Part shown: one piece after another, positions 30,246-38,396 of the stretch
How positions within the stretch are numbered: position 1 is the first letter of the stretch
Layout: the number at the start of each line of letters is the position of its first letter
Origin: JAOPZW01 sp963803375
GTDB taxonomy: Bacteria > Actinomycetota > Thermoleophilia > Solirubrobacterales > Solirubrobacteraceae
Length of the DNA stretch: 64,000 nucleotides
Direction: 5' to 3'
NCBI GenBank assembly: GCA_963803375.1
Contig: CAWDMB010000008.1
Coordinates: 310,001 to 374,000, forward strand
Notes under the pieces: generated by a model
Seen by the model: the letters and a program-made list of their open reading frames with translations, nothing else
Databases searched by the model: none
Told to the model about the DNA's origin: nothing
Translations under genes and position numbers: made by a program

Positions 30246-31973
30246 CTAGCGGCGGGTCGCGTTCAGGCCGGCGACGAGCAGCGCGCGGGCGGCCGGGGCC
30301 GCCGTCGCCCCGCCGGCGCCCGAGGCCACGAGCATCACGGCGACGGCCACGCGCGGATCGGCGGCCGGCGCGTAGGCCGCGAACCATGCGTCGGTGTCCG
30401 TGGGATCGCTGCCGGGCGACGGGGTGCAGGTCCCGGGCCCCGCCTGGGTGGGCGCGCAGCGCTTCGTCGTGCGCAGCTCGGCCGTGCCCGTCTTGCCGGC
30501 GACGGCAACGCCCGGGATGGCGGCCGCCGTGCCCGTGCCGTCGAGCACGACCGCGCGCATGAGCCGGTCGACCACTCGCGCGATGCGCCGGCTCGTGGCC
30601 CGCGGTCCGCTGCCCGGCTCGCGCGCCCGCGCCTCGTCGAGCGTGAGTCGCGGGCGCCGGCCCCGCCGCGCGATCGTCGCCGCGATCGAGGCCATCTGCA
30701 GCGTCGTGGCCTGCACCCGGCCCTGGCCGATGGCCGACGACCCGACCGCGAGGTCGTCGCCGATCTCGCGCGCCGCCGGGATCGTGCTCGTCGCCGCGCC
30801 GGGGATCCCCGGGTCGGCGTTGAACCCGTACGCCTCGGCGGCGCGCACGAGGCGCTCGGCGCCGATCTCGGCCCCCATCGGCGCGAAGACCGAGTTGCAC
30901 GACTGCGCGAAGGAGGTCACGAGCGTGCCTCCGCAGGCCTCGCCGTCGGCGTTGTCGAGGTCGACGCCCTCGAGCACCGCCTTCGTCTGCACCGGGTAGA
31001 CCTTCGACGGCCGCGTGATCCCCGCCTCCAAGCCGCCGGTCACCGTGATCATCTTGAAGGTCGACCCGGGCGGCTGGAGCCCCGAGAACGCGATGCCGGC
31101 GAAGGCCAGGATCGCGCCGCTGCGAGGGTCGAGCACCACGGTGCCGCCGAGGCGGCCCGCGAGCGCCGCGGCGGCCGCGCGCTCGACCTCGACCGAGATC
31201 GTCGTGTGCACGGCGGCGCCCGGCCTCGGCGCGCGGCGCGCGAGGACGCGTCCCCCCGCGCGCAGGACGCCGCCGGGGGTGCCGAGCAGCCGCTCGTCGA
31301 AGATCCGCTCCAGCCCGCTGACGCCGACTCGCGCGCCGACGGGGACCCCGAGGCGCGCGAGGCGTCCCCGGCGTTCGCGCGGGATCGACCCGAGCTGGCC
31401 GACGACGTCCGCGGCGACCTCGGGCTCCGGGGAGGTGCGATCGGGCCCGCGCGCGAGCGCGGTGCCGTCGCGGGCCAGGAGGTCGGCGCGCGCGGCCAGC
31501 CGGGTCGCCCGGCCGAGCCGTTCGCCCTCGCGCAGGCCCGGGAACACGGCGGCGGGTCGCCAGTCGATCCCGCGGTCGTCGGCGGCCAGGACGACGTCGC
31601 CGGCGACGGGGCCGAACGCGTGCGTGGCGACGCGGACGCCGACGCGGAAGGCGTCGCCGTCGCGGCGCGGCGCGCCGGTCGCCACCCTGGCCACGGTCGC
31701 CGTCGTCATCGCCGTCTCGTAGGCGCGGGTGAAGCCCCCGCGGTCGACGCGCGCGCGGGCGTCGCCGGAGAGCTCGCCGTACATTGCGGCGAGGTCGCCG
31801 CGCTCCCACGCGCGCGCGAAGCGCTCGACGGCGCGCTGGCCGGCGGGCTGGTGCGCGGCGCCGAGGACCGCGCCGCCGGCGAACGCGACGGCGCCGAGCA
31901 CCACGACCGGCACGATCCGGGCCTGACGACGCCGCCGGTCACGTGTGGGGCTGGGCCGGACGGGGGTGCTCAC
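30246..31973 (-). CDS. Class B penicillin-binding protein with NTF2-like N-terminal domain
   Basis: A 575-residue membrane-anchored transpeptidase: basic cytosolic start, one membrane helix (about 21-42), an NTF2-like (MecA-N) domain, a linker/dimerisation domain, then the transpeptidase domain. Catalytic motifs are SxxK in PPGSTFKMIT, SxN in QSCNSVFAPM and KTGT in VAGKTGTAEL. It cross-links peptidoglycan and would be a beta-lactam target. GTG start chosen: TACTCT lies 9 nt upstream, and a longer frame would run into the divergent MarP-like gene. It may serve cell elongation or division in place of PBP2/FtsI. Confidence 0.9.
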   Translation of the reverse strand: MSTPVRPSPTRDRRRRQARIVPVVVLGAVAFAGGAVLGAAHQPAGQRAVERFARAWERGDLAAMYGELSGDARARVDRGGFTRAYETAMTTATVARVATGAPRRDGDAFRVGVRVATHAFGPVAGDVVLAADDRGIDWRPAAVFPGLREGERLGRATRLAARADLLARDGTALARGPDRTSPEPEVAADVVGQLGSIPRERRGRLARLGVPVGARVGVSGLERIFDERLLGTPGGVLRAGGRVLARRAPRPGAAVHTTISVEVERAAAAALAGRLGGTVVLDPRSGAILAFAGIAFSGLQPPGSTFKMITVTGGLEAGITRPSKVYPVQTKAVLEGVDLDNADGEACGGTLVTSFAQSCNSVFAPMGAEIGAERLVRAAEAYGFNADPGIPGAATSTIPAAREIGDDLAVGSSAIGQGRVQATTLQMASIAATIARRGRRPRLTLDEARAREPGSGPRATSRRIARVVDRLMRAVVLDGTGTAAAIPGVAVAGKTGTAELRTTKRCAPTQAGPGTCTPSPGSDPTDTDAWFAAYAPAADPRVAVAVMLVASGAGGATAAPAARALLVAGLNATRR

Positions 31974-31982
31974 CCTGGGCCG

Positions 31983-31992
31983 AGAGTAGCCT
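31983..31992. promoter_or_regulatory. Candidate bidirectional promoter core between the PBP and MarP-like genes
   Basis: AGAGTAGCCT contains a minus-strand hexamer TACTCT (31988-31983), 9 nt before the PBP GTG, and a plus-strand TAGCCT (31987-31992), 12 nt before the protease GTG. The two share one TA step. Both starts are only 31 nt apart. Confidence 0.5.
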
Positions 31993-32004
31993 GCCGCGCC
32001 GATC

Positions 32005-33156
32005 GTGACCACGCTCGACTGGATCATCGTCGCGTTGACGCTCTTGACCGCCGGAGCCGGCTACTTCCAGGGCTTTGTCGTCGGGATCGCCACGCTGGCG
32101 GGCTTCGCCGGCGGCCTCCTGCTCGGCGGGCGCCTCGGCACCGCGCTGGTCGAGGGCGGCGCGTCCTCGCCGTACGCGCCGCTCTTCGGGCTCATGGGCG
32201 CCCTGCTCGGCGGCCTGCTCCTGGGCAGCCTGTTCGAGCTCCTCGGCCTCGGCCTGCGCCGGCGGCTGAGGGCCCCCGGGCTCGGCGTCGTCGACGGCCT
32301 CGCGGGAGCCGCGCTCAGCGCCGCGGTCGCCCTCGGCCTGGCGTGGCTGGTCGGGGCCGTCGCGCTACAGACACCCGGCGCGCGGGTCCTGCGCGCCGAC
32401 ATCCAGCGCTCGGCGGTCCTGCGCGCGCTCAACGACCTCCTGCCGCCCTCGGGGCCGGTCCTCAACGCGCTCGCGCGCTTCGACCCCGTGCCGCGCATCG
32501 ACGGGCCCCCCGCCGACGTCCCCGCTCCGCGCGCGGCCATCGCCCGCGATGCCGACGTCCAGGCGGCGGCCGCGGGCGTCGTCCGCGTCCGCGGCACCGC
32601 GTGCGGACTGGGGGTGGAGGGCTCGGGCTGGGTCGCCGCGCCGGGGCTCGTCGTGACGAACGCGCACGTCGTCGCGGGCCAGCAGGACACGAGCGTCGAG
32701 CCCGCTGCCGGCGCGGCCGCGCTTGCGGCCCGGGCCGTCGCCTTCGACCCGCGCAACGACGTCGCCGTCCTGCGGGTCGCCGGCCCGGCGGGCCAGCCGC
32801 TCCCGCTCGCGCCCGACCCGGTCGTGGGCACGCCCGGGGCGATCCTCGGCTTCCCGCAGGACGGCCCGTTCGACGTGCGCCCCGCCCGCCTGGGCGCCAC
32901 GCGCCCCGTCATCACGCAGGACGCCTACGGCCGCGGGCCGGTGCGCCGCACGCTCGTCACCCTGCGCGGCCTCGTGCGCGCCGGCAACTCGGGCGGCCCC
33001 GTCGTCGACGGCCGCGGCCGCGTGCTCACGACGGTCTTCGCGCGGACCGGCTCGGGGCCCGCCGGCGGCTACGGCGTGCCCAATGCCGTGGTGCGCTCGG
33101 CGCTGTCGGCCGCCGCGGGCGGCGCGCCAGTCACGACGGGGCCCTGCGTCAGCTGA
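32005..33156 (+). CDS. MarP-like membrane serine protease (CvpA domain plus trypsin-like domain)
   Basis: A 383-residue protein. The N-terminal four-helix CvpA/colicin-V-production domain (about 1-125) is followed by an extracytoplasmic trypsin-like protease. Its triad is His in VVTNAHVV, Asp in RNDVAVLRV and Ser in RAGNSGGPVV. A cysteine (TACGLG) and a final cysteine could form the disulfide known in mycobacterial MarP. MarP in mycobacteria activates a peptidoglycan hydrolase and protects against acid. Its divergent pairing with a penicillin-binding protein gene fits a shared cell-wall role. GTG start. Confidence 0.9.
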   Translation: MTTLDWIIVALTLLTAGAGYFQGFVVGIATLAGFAGGLLLGGRLGTALVEGGASSPYAPLFGLMGALLGGLLLGSLFELLGLGLRRRLRAPGLGVVDGLAGAALSAAVALGLAWLVGAVALQTPGARVLRADIQRSAVLRALNDLLPPSGPVLNALARFDPVPRIDGPPADVPAPRAAIARDADVQAAAAGVVRVRGTACGLGVEGSGWVAAPGLVVTNAHVVAGQQDTSVEPAAGAAALAARAVAFDPRNDVAVLRVAGPAGQPLPLAPDPVVGTPGAILGFPQDGPFDVRPARLGATRPVITQDAYGRGPVRRTLVTLRGLVRAGNSGGPVVDGRGRVLTTVFARTGSGPAGGYGVPNAVVRSALSAAAGGAPVTTGPCVS

Positions 33157-33158
33157 GC

Positions 33159-33164
33159 TACCCT
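33159..33164 (+). promoter_or_regulatory. Candidate -10 element (TACCCT) of the topoisomerase gene
   Basis: TACCCT begins 2 nt after the protease stop codon and ends 9 nt before the ATG at 33174. No Shine-Dalgarno is present. Confidence 0.45.
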
Positions 33165-33173
33165 CACGCGCTC

Positions 33174-35405
33174 ATGGGCAAGACGCTCGTCATCGCCGAG
33201 AAGCCGTCCGTCGGCCAGGACCTCGCGCGCGTGCTTCCGGGCCCCTTCGAGAAGCACGCCGGCGCCGGCGAGCGCACGACCCGCTGGCTCGAGGGCCCCG
33301 AGCATGTCGTGACGTGGGCGGTCGGCCACCTCGTCCAGCTCGCCGAGCCCGACGAGTACGACGACCGCTTCAAGAAGTGGCGCATGGCCGACCTGCCGAT
33401 CGTCCCGCGCGACTTCAAGCTCGTCGTGCGCGACGAGCGCTCCCAGAAGCAGATGGGCGTCGTGCGCCGGCTGCTGGGCCGCGACGACGTCGAGCGGGTC
33501 ATCAACGCCTGCGACGCCGGCCGCGAGGGCGAGCTCATCTTCGCCTACCTCTACGACTTCGCCCGCTCGCGCAAGCCCGTCGAGCGGCTCTGGCTCTCCT
33601 CGATGACCAACGAGGCGATGCGCGAGGCCTTCGGCCACCTGCGCCCGGGCGCCGACCTCGGCGCGCTGCGCGACGCGGCCAAGTCGCGCTCGGAGGCCGA
33701 CTGGATCGTCGGCATGAACGCCACGCGCGCAGCGACGATCCGGCTGCGCTCGTCGTTCGACGGGGCTGTCTCGCTCGGGCGCGTACAGACACCGACGCTC
33801 GCGATCCTCGCCCGCCGCGAGGAGGAGATCCGTGCCTTCGTCCCCGAGGACTACTGGCTCGTGGACGCGACGTTCGAGGCCGACGGGGCCCGCACGTACC
33901 AGGGCCGGTTCCACGCCGGCGCCAAGCCACGTCTGGGCAGCGCGCATGAGGCCGAGGCGATCGCGGAGGCCGTCCGCGGCCGCCGCGGCGAGATCACCAG
34001 GCTCGACCGCAGCGAGCGCCGCGAGCGCGCGCCGCTGCTGTACGACCTCACGTCGTTGCAGCGCGACGCCAACACGCGCTTCGGCTTCAGCGCCCGCCGC
34101 ACGCTCGCGGCGGCTCAGCGCTGCTACGAGGAGCACAAGGCGCTGACCTATCCGCGCACGAGCTCGCGCTACCTGACGAGTGACATGGTCGCCGAGATCA
34201 AGCCGACCGCGGGGCGCGTCGGCCGGCGCGAGGAGTACCGCGCCGCCGCCGCCTACGTCCGCGCGCTCGACCTCCTGCCGCTTGGACGCGTCGTCGACGA
34301 CGCGAAGGTCGGCGACCACCACGCGATCATCCCGACGAACTCCGAGCACGACCTCGGCCGCATGGGCCAGGACGACCGCCGGATCTACGACCTCGTCACC
34401 CGGCGCTTCTTGGCCGTCTTCCATCCGGAGGCCGTCTTCGAGAACACGCGCGTCGAGACGACGGTCGAGCAGCACCTGTTCCGCACGCGCGGGCGAGTCC
34501 TCCTCGTCCCGGGCTGGCGCGGCGTCTACGGCGAGCTGCCCGAGGGCGAGCGCAGCGCCTCCGACGAGGACGAGGGCTCCGACCAGCAGCTGCCGCGGCT
34601 GACCCGCGGCGAGGCCGTCGACACCCGTGCCGCCGACGTGCTCGAGAAGCAGACGAAGCCGCCGCGGCGCTACTCCGACGCCTCGCTGCTCGGCGCGATG
34701 GAGACGGCGGGCAGGCTCGTCGAGGAGGACGAGCTGCGCGAGGCGATGAAGGACTCCGGGATCGGCACGCCGGCCACGCGCGCGACGATCATCGAGCGGC
34801 TCATCGACGTCGGCTACGTCGAGCGGGACGGCCGCTCGCTCGTGGCCACCGAGAAGGGGCTCAACGTCGTCCGCCTTCTCGGCGAGCACCCGTTGACGTC
34901 GCCGGCGCTCACGGGCGAGTGGGAGCACCGGCTCGCCCGCATCGAGCACGGCGAGGAGCGCCGGGAGCGCTTCATGGACGACATCGCCCGCTTCGCCGGG
35001 GAGACCGTCGGGGTGCTCGACACGACGCTCAAAGACGTGCGCATCCCCCGCGCCAACCTCGGCCCGTGCCCCGTCTGCGGGCTCGACATCGTCGAGAACC
35101 GCAAGGGCTACTCGTGCTGGTCGCGGGAGGACCCCGGGTGCGGGTTCGTCATCTGGAAGTCCAAGGCGGGCAAGCAGCTTCCGGGCGCCGTCGCCCGGGA
35201 GCTGATCCGCACGGGCCGCACCGAGCGTCCCGTCACGGGCTTCAAGGGCCGCAGCGGGCGCTCGTTCCGCGCGCGCCTGGCGCTCGTCCAGGACGACGAG
35301 GGCAAGTGGCGAGTCGAGTTCGACGAGCCGTGGGCGCGCGAGGGCGCCAAGCCGCCCGAGGCCGACGAGGCCGCCGGGGCCGGGGCCGGGGCCGAGGCGG
35401 CCTAG
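33174..35405 (+). CDS. topB: DNA topoisomerase III (type IA)
   Basis: A 743-residue type IA topoisomerase. The Toprim domain starts TLVIAEKPSVGQDLARVL, with the acidic metal site in INACDAGREGELIF. The catalytic tyrosine is in KALTYPRTSSRYL, and the GIGTPATRATIIERLIDVGYV block is conserved. One C-terminal zinc ribbon (CPVCG ... CW...GC near 625-650) is followed by an acidic tail. It passes single DNA strands to resolve recombination or replication intermediates, often with a RecQ-type helicase. It is longer than E. coli TopB. The next genes encode recombination nucleases. Confidence 0.92.
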   Translation: MGKTLVIAEKPSVGQDLARVLPGPFEKHAGAGERTTRWLEGPEHVVTWAVGHLVQLAEPDEYDDRFKKWRMADLPIVPRDFKLVVRDERSQKQMGVVRRLLGRDDVERVINACDAGREGELIFAYLYDFARSRKPVERLWLSSMTNEAMREAFGHLRPGADLGALRDAAKSRSEADWIVGMNATRAATIRLRSSFDGAVSLGRVQTPTLAILARREEEIRAFVPEDYWLVDATFEADGARTYQGRFHAGAKPRLGSAHEAEAIAEAVRGRRGEITRLDRSERRERAPLLYDLTSLQRDANTRFGFSARRTLAAAQRCYEEHKALTYPRTSSRYLTSDMVAEIKPTAGRVGRREEYRAAAAYVRALDLLPLGRVVDDAKVGDHHAIIPTNSEHDLGRMGQDDRRIYDLVTRRFLAVFHPEAVFENTRVETTVEQHLFRTRGRVLLVPGWRGVYGELPEGERSASDEDEGSDQQLPRLTRGEAVDTRAADVLEKQTKPPRRYSDASLLGAMETAGRLVEEDELREAMKDSGIGTPATRATIIERLIDVGYVERDGRSLVATEKGLNVVRLLGEHPLTSPALTGEWEHRLARIEHGEERRERFMDDIARFAGETVGVLDTTLKDVRIPRANLGPCPVCGLDIVENRKGYSCWSREDPGCGFVIWKSKAGKQLPGAVARELIRTGRTERPVTGFKGRSGRSFRARLALVQDDEGKWRVEFDEPWAREGAKPPEADEAAGAGAGAEAA

Positions 35406-35459
35406 GGCGGAGCGCCTCGCGTCAGGTCCGCCGCGGTGTGCGCGACCCTGTTTGGCCGC

Positions 35460-38396
35460 ATGCCGCTCACGCTCGTCACCGGGCCCGCGAACGCCGAGAA
35501 GGCCGGCCTCGTGCTGGGCGCGTTCCGGGCCCGCCTCGACGAGCAGCCGCTGCTCGTGGTCCCCACGCGCGCCGACGTCGAGCACTATCGTCGCGAGCTC
35601 GCAGGGTCCGGGGCGGTCTTCGGCGTGCGCGTGCTCACGTTCGGCGGCCTCATGGGGGAGATCGGCAGCCGCGCGGGCGTGCGCGCCCGCGGGCTCGGGC
35701 CGCTCGCCCGCGAGCGCGTGGCCGCCGCCGCGATCGCCGCCGCGCGCCTGGACCGCCTCGCCGCGTCGGCGGCCACGCCGGGCTTCGCGCGCGCCTTCCT
35801 CGGGCTCGTCGACGAGCTCGAGGAGCGGCGCATCGAGCCCGGCCGGTGGTACGCCGCCTTGCGCGCGTGGGCGGCGACGGCGCCCGGGCAGGCCGCCTAC
35901 GCCGAGGAGCTCGGCGTGCTCTACGGCGCCTTCCGCGACCGTCTCGCGAGGCTCGGGCGCACCGACCGCACGCTGCGCGACCTCGCGGCCCTCGACGCGC
36001 TGCGCACGGAGCCCGCCAGGTGGGGCCGGGCGCCCGTCTTCCTCTACGGCTTCGACGACCTGCGGCCCGTGCAGCTCGACGCCGTCGAGACGCTCGCCGT
36101 CCATGCCGGCGCCGACGTCCTGGTCTCCCTGACCTTCGAGCGCGGGCGCACCGCCTTCGCGGGCCGCGGCGCGACGTTCCACGACCTCGCGGCGCTCGGC
36201 GCGGAGCACGTCGAGCTCGGCCCCGCCGACGCGGATGCCCGGCCGGCCCTGCGCCACCTCGAGCGCACGCTCTTCGAGGAGGACGACCCCGCCGGCGCGC
36301 AGCGGCCCGAGGCGGGTGGGGCCGTGCTGCTGCTCGAGGGCGGCGGCGAGCGCGCCGAGCTCGAGCTCGTCGCGGCGCACGTCGCCCGCCTGCTCGCCGT
36401 CGGCGGCCTCGCGCCCGAGGAGATCGCCGTCGTGCTGCGCTCGCCGGGCGAGCGCGCCGCGCTCGTCGAACGCGTCTTCGGTGAGCTCGGCGTCCCGGTG
36501 GCGGTCGACCGCCGGCTCGCCGCCGGGCAGACCGCGCTGGGTCGCGGGCTCGTCGCGCTCCTGCGCTGCGCGCTGGCCGGTGGCAGCGCCGACGACGTGC
36601 TGGCCTGGCTGCGCACGCCCGGCAAGCTCACTCGCCCGGAGCTCGCCGACCGCCTCGAGGCGCGGACGCGGCGCGAGGGCGCCGCGAGCGCGGCTGCGGC
36701 CCGCGCGCTCTGGGAGGCCGAGCACCCCGACTTCGTCCTGCACGAGCTCGACCACCTCGCCGCCGCCCGCGCCCGCGGCCCCGGCGCGCTGCTCGACCGG
36801 CTCGCGACCGAGCTCGCCGCGCTCTTCTCCGCCCCTCACCGGGGCCGCGCGGCGGTCCTCACGGGCCCCGAGGCGCTCGACGGCCGGGTCGCCGCCGAGC
36901 TGCGCCGGGCGCTGCGCGAGCTGCGCGAGCTCGCGGCGCTCGACCCGGCGCTCGCGCCCGCGCCGGCCGAGCTCGCGCGGCTGCTCGCCGAACACGAGGT
37001 GCGCGTGGGCGAGCCGCGCGCCGCCGGCGCCGTGGCGGTGACGACGCCGCTGGCGGTGCGGGCCCGCCGCGTCCGCGCGCTGTTGTTGTGCGGGCTGACC
37101 GAGGGCGCCTTCCCGCGCCCGGGTCGGCCCGAGCCGTTTCTCGCCGACGCCGACCGGCGCGCGCTCAACGCGGCGAGCGGCTTGCGCCTGGCGCTGCGCG
37201 AGGACACGCTCGCGCGCGAGCGGGTCCTGCTCTACCACGCGGTCTCGCGGCCGACCGAGCTGCTTGCGCTGAGCTGGCCGGCGGCCGGCGACGACGGCGA
37301 GCCGCTCGTGCGCTCGCTCTTCGTCGACGACGTCCTCGACCGCCTCGACCCGGCCGTGGCCGCGAGCGTCCAGCGCCGCCCGCTCGGCGCGGTCGGCTTC
37401 GCTTCGGAGCTCGCGCCGTCCGAGGAGCAGCTGCGCCGGGCGCGCCTGGCCGCCGGGCCGCCGGCGCTCCCGGCGCCGCTCGGCTCGCTGCGCGACGCGG
37501 GCGTGCTCGCCGCGCTGGAGGAGCGCCGGGCGTGGTCGGCCTCGGCGCTCGAGGCCTACGCCGGCTGCCCGGTGAAGTGGTTCGTCGAGCGCGTCCTGCG
37601 CCCCCGGCGCTTCGAGCCCGACCCCGAGCCGCTGGTCCGCGGCGAGGTCGCCCACCGCGTCCTCGAGGAGGCGCTGCGGCGCCTGGCCGACGCGGGCGGG
37701 CGCCTCGAGCCCGCCCGACTCGAGGAGGCTCGCGCGCTCGTCCACGCGGCGCTGCCCCGCCACGCGGCCGCGCTGCCGATCTCGGTCAACCCCGAGCGGC
37801 TGCGCTCACAGCTGCGCCGCCTGGAGGCCGACCTGGTGCGCTATCTCGAGCACGCGGCCCACGCCGGCTCGGCGCTCGTGCCGGCGCGCTTCGAGCTGCG
37901 CTTCGGCGGCCCCGACGACGAGCTCGCGCCGGCGCCGCTGGCCGCGGGCGAGCTGCCGCTGCAGGGCCGCATCGACCGCGTCGACGTCGCTCCGGACGGC
38001 GCCGAGGCGGTCGTCTACGACTACAAGGGCGCGAGCGCGCCGCCGCACGCGCGCTGGCTGAAGGAGGCCAAGCTCCAGGTCGGGCTCTACGTGCTCGCGC
38101 TCGAGCACGTGCTCGGCCTCGAGGCCGCCGGCGGCCTGTACCAGCCGCTCGCGGGCACGGAGCCGCGCCCGCGCGGCGCGCTGCGAGCCGACGCCGATCC
38201 CGGCCTCGCGGTCGTGCGCGGCGACCGCCTCGACGCGGCCGCGTTCGCGGCGCTCCTCGACGCGGTGCTCGACGCCGCGCTGGCCGCCGTGCGGGGCATC
38301 CGCGCCGGGACGCTGACCGCCCGGCCGCAGACCTGCGCCTGGAAGGGCGGCTGCGCGTACCCGTCGATCTGTCGCTGCGAGCGGGCGTCGGCGTGA
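35460..38396 (+). CDS. AddB-like recombination nuclease subunit with Fe-S-type cysteines
   Basis: About 978 residues. The N-terminal helicase-like region starts LTLVTGPANAEKAGLVLGAF, where the Walker-A sequence (GPANAEKA) lacks the usual GKT, so ATP hydrolysis is doubtful. UvrD-like middle segments are recognisable (LLCGLTEGAFPRPGRPEPFL). The C-terminal PD-(D/E)XK nuclease has GRIDRVDV and VVYDYKGA (D-x-K). Cysteines in GCPVKWF and in the tail CAWKGGCAYPSICRC match the split iron-sulfur cluster of AddB. It should pair with the next gene's product for double-strand-break resection. The ATG at 35460 is chosen over an upstream GTG for its clean domain start. Confidence 0.85.
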   Translation: MPLTLVTGPANAEKAGLVLGAFRARLDEQPLLVVPTRADVEHYRRELAGSGAVFGVRVLTFGGLMGEIGSRAGVRARGLGPLARERVAAAAIAAARLDRLAASAATPGFARAFLGLVDELEERRIEPGRWYAALRAWAATAPGQAAYAEELGVLYGAFRDRLARLGRTDRTLRDLAALDALRTEPARWGRAPVFLYGFDDLRPVQLDAVETLAVHAGADVLVSLTFERGRTAFAGRGATFHDLAALGAEHVELGPADADARPALRHLERTLFEEDDPAGAQRPEAGGAVLLLEGGGERAELELVAAHVARLLAVGGLAPEEIAVVLRSPGERAALVERVFGELGVPVAVDRRLAAGQTALGRGLVALLRCALAGGSADDVLAWLRTPGKLTRPELADRLEARTRREGAASAAAARALWEAEHPDFVLHELDHLAAARARGPGALLDRLATELAALFSAPHRGRAAVLTGPEALDGRVAAELRRALRELRELAALDPALAPAPAELARLLAEHEVRVGEPRAAGAVAVTTPLAVRARRVRALLLCGLTEGAFPRPGRPEPFLADADRRALNAASGLRLALREDTLARERVLLYHAVSRPTELLALSWPAAGDDGEPLVRSLFVDDVLDRLDPAVAASVQRRPLGAVGFASELAPSEEQLRRARLAAGPPALPAPLGSLRDAGVLAALEERRAWSASALEAYAGCPVKWFVERVLRPRRFEPDPEPLVRGEVAHRVLEEALRRLADAGGRLEPARLEEARALVHAALPRHAAALPISVNPERLRSQLRRLEADLVRYLEHAAHAGSALVPARFELRFGGPDDELAPAPLAAGELPLQGRIDRVDVAPDGAEAVVYDYKGASAPPHARWLKEAKLQVGLYVLALEHVLGLEAAGGLYQPLAGTEPRPRGALRADADPGLAVVRGDRLDAAAFAALLDAVLDAALAAVRGIRAGTLTARPQTCAWKGGCAYPSICRCERASA

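Noticed and set aside
33069..37763. Long minus-strand open frame (over 1500 codons) opposite the topoisomerase and AddB-like genes
   Set aside because: It is a shadow frame caused by high third-position GC; its translation is low-complexity Arg/Ala/Gly/Glu with no domain, and the plus-strand genes have clear motifs.
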